Made by a program: the position numbers and the translations under genes
The notes under the pieces: generated by a model
What the model was told of the DNA's origin: nothing
Seen by the model: the letters and a program-made list of their open reading frames with translations, nothing else
Databases searched by the model: none
Shown here: positions 4,623-6,754 of the stretch, piece by piece
How positions within the stretch are numbered: the first letter of the stretch is position 1
Layout of the letters: every line of letters starts with the position of its first letter
DNA from: Chloroflexota bacterium
Lineage (GTDB): Bacteria; Chloroflexota; Anaerolineae; Aggregatilineales; UBA2796
Length of the DNA stretch: 6,754 bases
Reading direction: 5' to 3'
Assembly (NCBI GenBank): GCA_017743585.1
Contig: JAGHYP010000157.1
Location: 1-6,754 of the forward strand

Positions 4623-6754
4623 TCAATTGCCGCTATGTGGCTCGGCAGCGGTCTCAGGCGCGGCAGGCGCCACCTGCCCGCTGTTGCTGCCATCGCCGCC
4701 AGTAGCTGCAGCGCGCTTGCGCACTTCCTCCTCTGCCTTGCGCCGATCGATCTCTTCTTGGCTCAGCTTGATCGGCACGGGCTTCGGCACAGCGGTCGCC
4801 GCAGCCGCCAGCTCTTTCTCCAGCTCCTCAATGCTCTTTTGAGCCATCTCCACGCTCGCAGCGGAGGCTGCGCGCTCTTTTTCTAGCTGCTTCAAGTCCA
4901 CATCAGGCGCTTGGGCGGCGCGGCGCGCCAGCTCATCGGCTGCGATAGTGAGATTGGCGGCGACTTGAGCGAGCGAAGCTGCCACAGGCTGCATTGGCAC
5001 TTCCTGACGCAACTCTGGCACCAGATCGGCGAGCCAGCGCGCGCGCGTCGAATACTTGGCGCAGATGCGCTCGACCCAGCGATCAAGCGCTTCTTCCATT
5101 GTGGCGTCATCATCGTCTTGTGGCGTGGCGACCTGCATCAGGATCGCGCGGTTGCTGCGCACGATGTAGCCGCGTCCGGGCGGGAATTCCTCTGTGCTGG
5201 TGCGCAGGCGCGCGCCGAGCGAGTTCGCCGACTCGCCGCTATCCAAGCCGAGCGCAAAACGCGACTCGAGCGCGCGCCGCAAGAAATCGTCTTGGCCGCG
5301 CATGATGCTGGATGAGCCGCATAGCACGGCGTGGAAGCCATCTGGCCCGTATCTGTTCGCGATGGCGGCGAGATCGCTCAACAGACTGCCGCGTCCGAAG
5401 GCGCTGCCGAAATCGTCGTAATTATCGGCGATGAAGAATACCTCGCGGCGCGGATGCCCTCGCCGTCGCTCTTCAGGCGTCTCGAACTCGATGCGCAAAT
5501 TGGCGATGACCTGCGCCATTTCCTCAGGCGTGGAGACAGTGGCAACGACATGCGGCAGCTCTGCCAGCGTGTGCTTGCTCTGCCTGCCGCCATAGCGGAA
5601 CAGCCGCTGGCGCAAATCCACCAGCACCATCATCACCTGCGCGGGATCGTAGAGCGCTGCCGTTGCCAGTATCCAAGTGCGCAGGGCAGTGGTCTTGCCG
5701 CTGAGCGGCGGGCCGATGATCACGAAATGCGGGCCGCGCGCTTGTAGGTCGAAAGCGGCAGGCTCAAGGTTGGTATCCTCAATGCCGAGCAGGGTCTCAA
5801 TAGCGTTGCTGCGCGCGCGCGCGGGCAGCACTGTGCTGAGCGGGATCACCTTGTGCAAGATGTCAATGCCGCTCGGCCGTGAGCGCCCTGCCCAAGCCCG
5901 CGCCATCCGCTCGACCAACTGCGCCAATTTCTTGGTGTCATCCAACTTGTGGACTTCTCGCTCGTCTTCGGTCAAGCTGATTGGCACGGCGATCTGCATC
6001 TCGAGCACTTGCTTGTTGCGCACCACAAAGCCGCGACCGGGGTCTTGCGGCACGCCCTGCACGCGCCCGACGATGTTCATGTAATCGGCGGCGTCGTTCA
6101 GCTTGAGCGCGTAGCGCTCAGTGAACAGATTGAAGAGCTTGGCGGTGAAGACGCCTGAGCTATCGGCAGTGATGACGAAGTGAACGCCGTTGGCGCGTCC
6201 ATCGCGGATGATGCTGATCAGATCGGGCAGCAGCGGCTCGTAGTTCTCGCGGAACTCGGCGAAGTTATCAATCGCGATCAGCATGGCAGGGATGATCCGA
6301 TCAGGATTGGCAGCGTTGTAATCGAACAAGGTATCGGCGCGCGCCTTGCTCAAAATGTCGCGACGGCGCTCGATCTCGCTGGCAGCGCGGCGCAACAGAC
6401 GCTGGATGCGCTCATCCTCGCCTGAGTTGATGATCGGCGCGCTGACGTGCGGCAGGTCGTTCAGGACGCTCAAGCCTTTGCCGCCTAGGTCTAGGATGTA
6501 CACATTCAGCTCTTCGGGCGAGTGCGTGGCTGCCAGCGCCATGATCAACGTGCGCAGCATGAAGGTCTTGCCCGTGCCTGAAGCGCCGATCGCCACAGCG
6601 TGACCTTTGGTCAGGTCGAGCTGAAGCGTCATCTGCGCGGCCTCGGACGGATTGTCGATCAAGCCGATGTTGGCGCGCATGGCGTCTTTCTTCCAGTCAA
6701 TGCCGCGCCAAGCGCCGCGCCCGCTCAGCCAGTCCGCCATAGCGCGGCTGAGCG
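4623..6754 (-). CDS. FtsK/SpoIIIE-type T7SS motor ATPase (EccC/EssC-like), 5'-truncated
   Basis: The frame is open to the right edge, so the ATG at 6738-6740 is probably internal; numbering starts there (705 residues). Two FtsK/SpoIIIE ATPase domains follow each other. The first has GLIDNPSEAAQ (26-36), Walker A GASGTGKT (52-59), YILDLGGKGL (81-90) and a B-like strand MLIAIDNF (153-160). The second has Walker A GPPLSGKT (343-350), VLVDLRQRLF (372-381) and VFFIADNYDDF (434-444). Each ends in the strand typical of these units (GRGFVVRNKQ, GRGYIVRSNR). This tandem matches D2 and D3 of EccC/EssC, the hexameric inner-membrane motor of type VII secretion; D1 and any membrane segments would lie beyond the window. 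Both Walker B strands end Asp-Asn, as in the degenerate D2/D3 domains of the family. Residues ~575-705 form an added tail with a predicted coiled coil (about 612-645), a Pro/Lys stretch, a charged helix (658-678) and a disordered end. A DNA-translocating FtsK is less likely, since no gamma domain is seen. Confidence 0.87.
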   Translation of the reverse strand, partial: LSRAMADWLSGRGAWRGIDWKKDAMRANIGLIDNPSEAAQMTLQLDLTKGHAVAIGASGTGKTFMLRTLIMALAATHSPEELNVYILDLGGKGLSVLNDLPHVSAPIINSGEDERIQRLLRRAASEIERRRDILSKARADTLFDYNAANPDRIIPAMLIAIDNFAEFRENYEPLLPDLISIIRDGRANGVHFVITADSSGVFTAKLFNLFTERYALKLNDAADYMNIVGRVQGVPQDPGRGFVVRNKQVLEMQIAVPISLTEDEREVHKLDDTKKLAQLVERMARAWAGRSRPSGIDILHKVIPLSTVLPARARSNAIETLLGIEDTNLEPAAFDLQARGPHFVIIGPPLSGKTTALRTWILATAALYDPAQVMMVLVDLRQRLFRYGGRQSKHTLAELPHVVATVSTPEEMAQVIANLRIEFETPEERRRGHPRREVFFIADNYDDFGSAFGRGSLLSDLAAIANRYGPDGFHAVLCGSSSIMRGQDDFLRRALESRFALGLDSGESANSLGARLRTSTEEFPPGRGYIVRSNRAILMQVATPQDDDDATMEEALDRWVERICAKYSTRARWLADLVPELRQEVPMQPVAASLAQVAANLTIAADELARRAAQAPDVDLKQLEKERAASAASVEMAQKSIEELEKELAAAATAVPKPVPIKLSQEEIDRRKAEEEVRKRAAATGGDGSNSGQVAPAAPETAAEPHSGN

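Noticed and set aside
4546..4625. TTGACG (minus strand, overlapping the ATPase stop) as a -35 box of a separate promoter for the Ubl-FHA gene
   Set aside because: It matches TTGACA at 5 of 6 positions, but no acceptable -10 lies 15-19 nt downstream, where the hairpin begins.
5331..5747. 138-codon and neighbouring + strand open frames opposite the ATPase gene
   Set aside because: They are antisense to conserved ATPase motifs, and none shows a domain, start signal or codon pattern of a real gene.
6738..6740. ATG as the true start of the EccC-like ATPase
   Set aside because: The frame stays open to the window edge, no Shine-Dalgarno sequence precedes it, and the protein would lack the D1 domain normal for the family; it is treated as an internal methionine.

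Overview
The window is GC-rich bacterial DNA holding seven protein genes packed almost end to end; no rRNA, tRNA, CRISPR array or mobile element was seen. Several features suggest a Chloroflexota-type genome (Anaerolineae or a relative): the FecR-like beta-rich protein, the CoxD-type MoxR ATPase followed by a Nudix gene, and an EccC/EssC-like FtsK ATPase beside a standalone FHA protein. This assignment is an inference from protein style only; no marker gene is present.

Layout. A FecR-like, probably extracytoplasmic protein enters from the left edge on the + strand (start missing) and ends 2 bp from a minus-strand pair, a CoxD/MoxR AAA+ ATPase followed by an ADP-ribose-pyrophosphatase-type Nudix hydrolase. 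A 228-bp divergent control region separates the ATPase from a + strand RmlC-like cupin. The cupin overlaps tail-to-tail by 18 bp with a second minus-strand group. In transcription order that group is an FtsK/SpoIIIE-type double ATPase (running off the right edge), a protein fusing a ubiquitin-like domain to an FHA domain, and a second Nudix hydrolase joined to the FHA gene by an ATGA overlap.

How the genes work together. The right half (4623-6754 plus 3850-4545) looks like the core of a type VII secretion-related (ESX/Ess/Yuk) locus. The motor matches the D2 and D3 domains of EccC/EssC. The neighbouring protein combines an EsaB/YukD-like ubiquitin fold with an FHA domain, two modules that Firmicute T7SS loci carry on separate proteins (EsaB/YukD and the EssC N-terminus). 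This module rearrangement, two Thr-Thr-x-Asp motifs in the protein's tail, a coiled-coil/proline-rich tail on the ATPase, and an 11-bp perfect hairpin between the two genes are the most interesting features. No WXG100 substrate, membrane component or protease is visible; they would have to lie beyond the right edge or elsewhere. The MoxR-Nudix pair and the cupin look like separate small housekeeping or accessory units.
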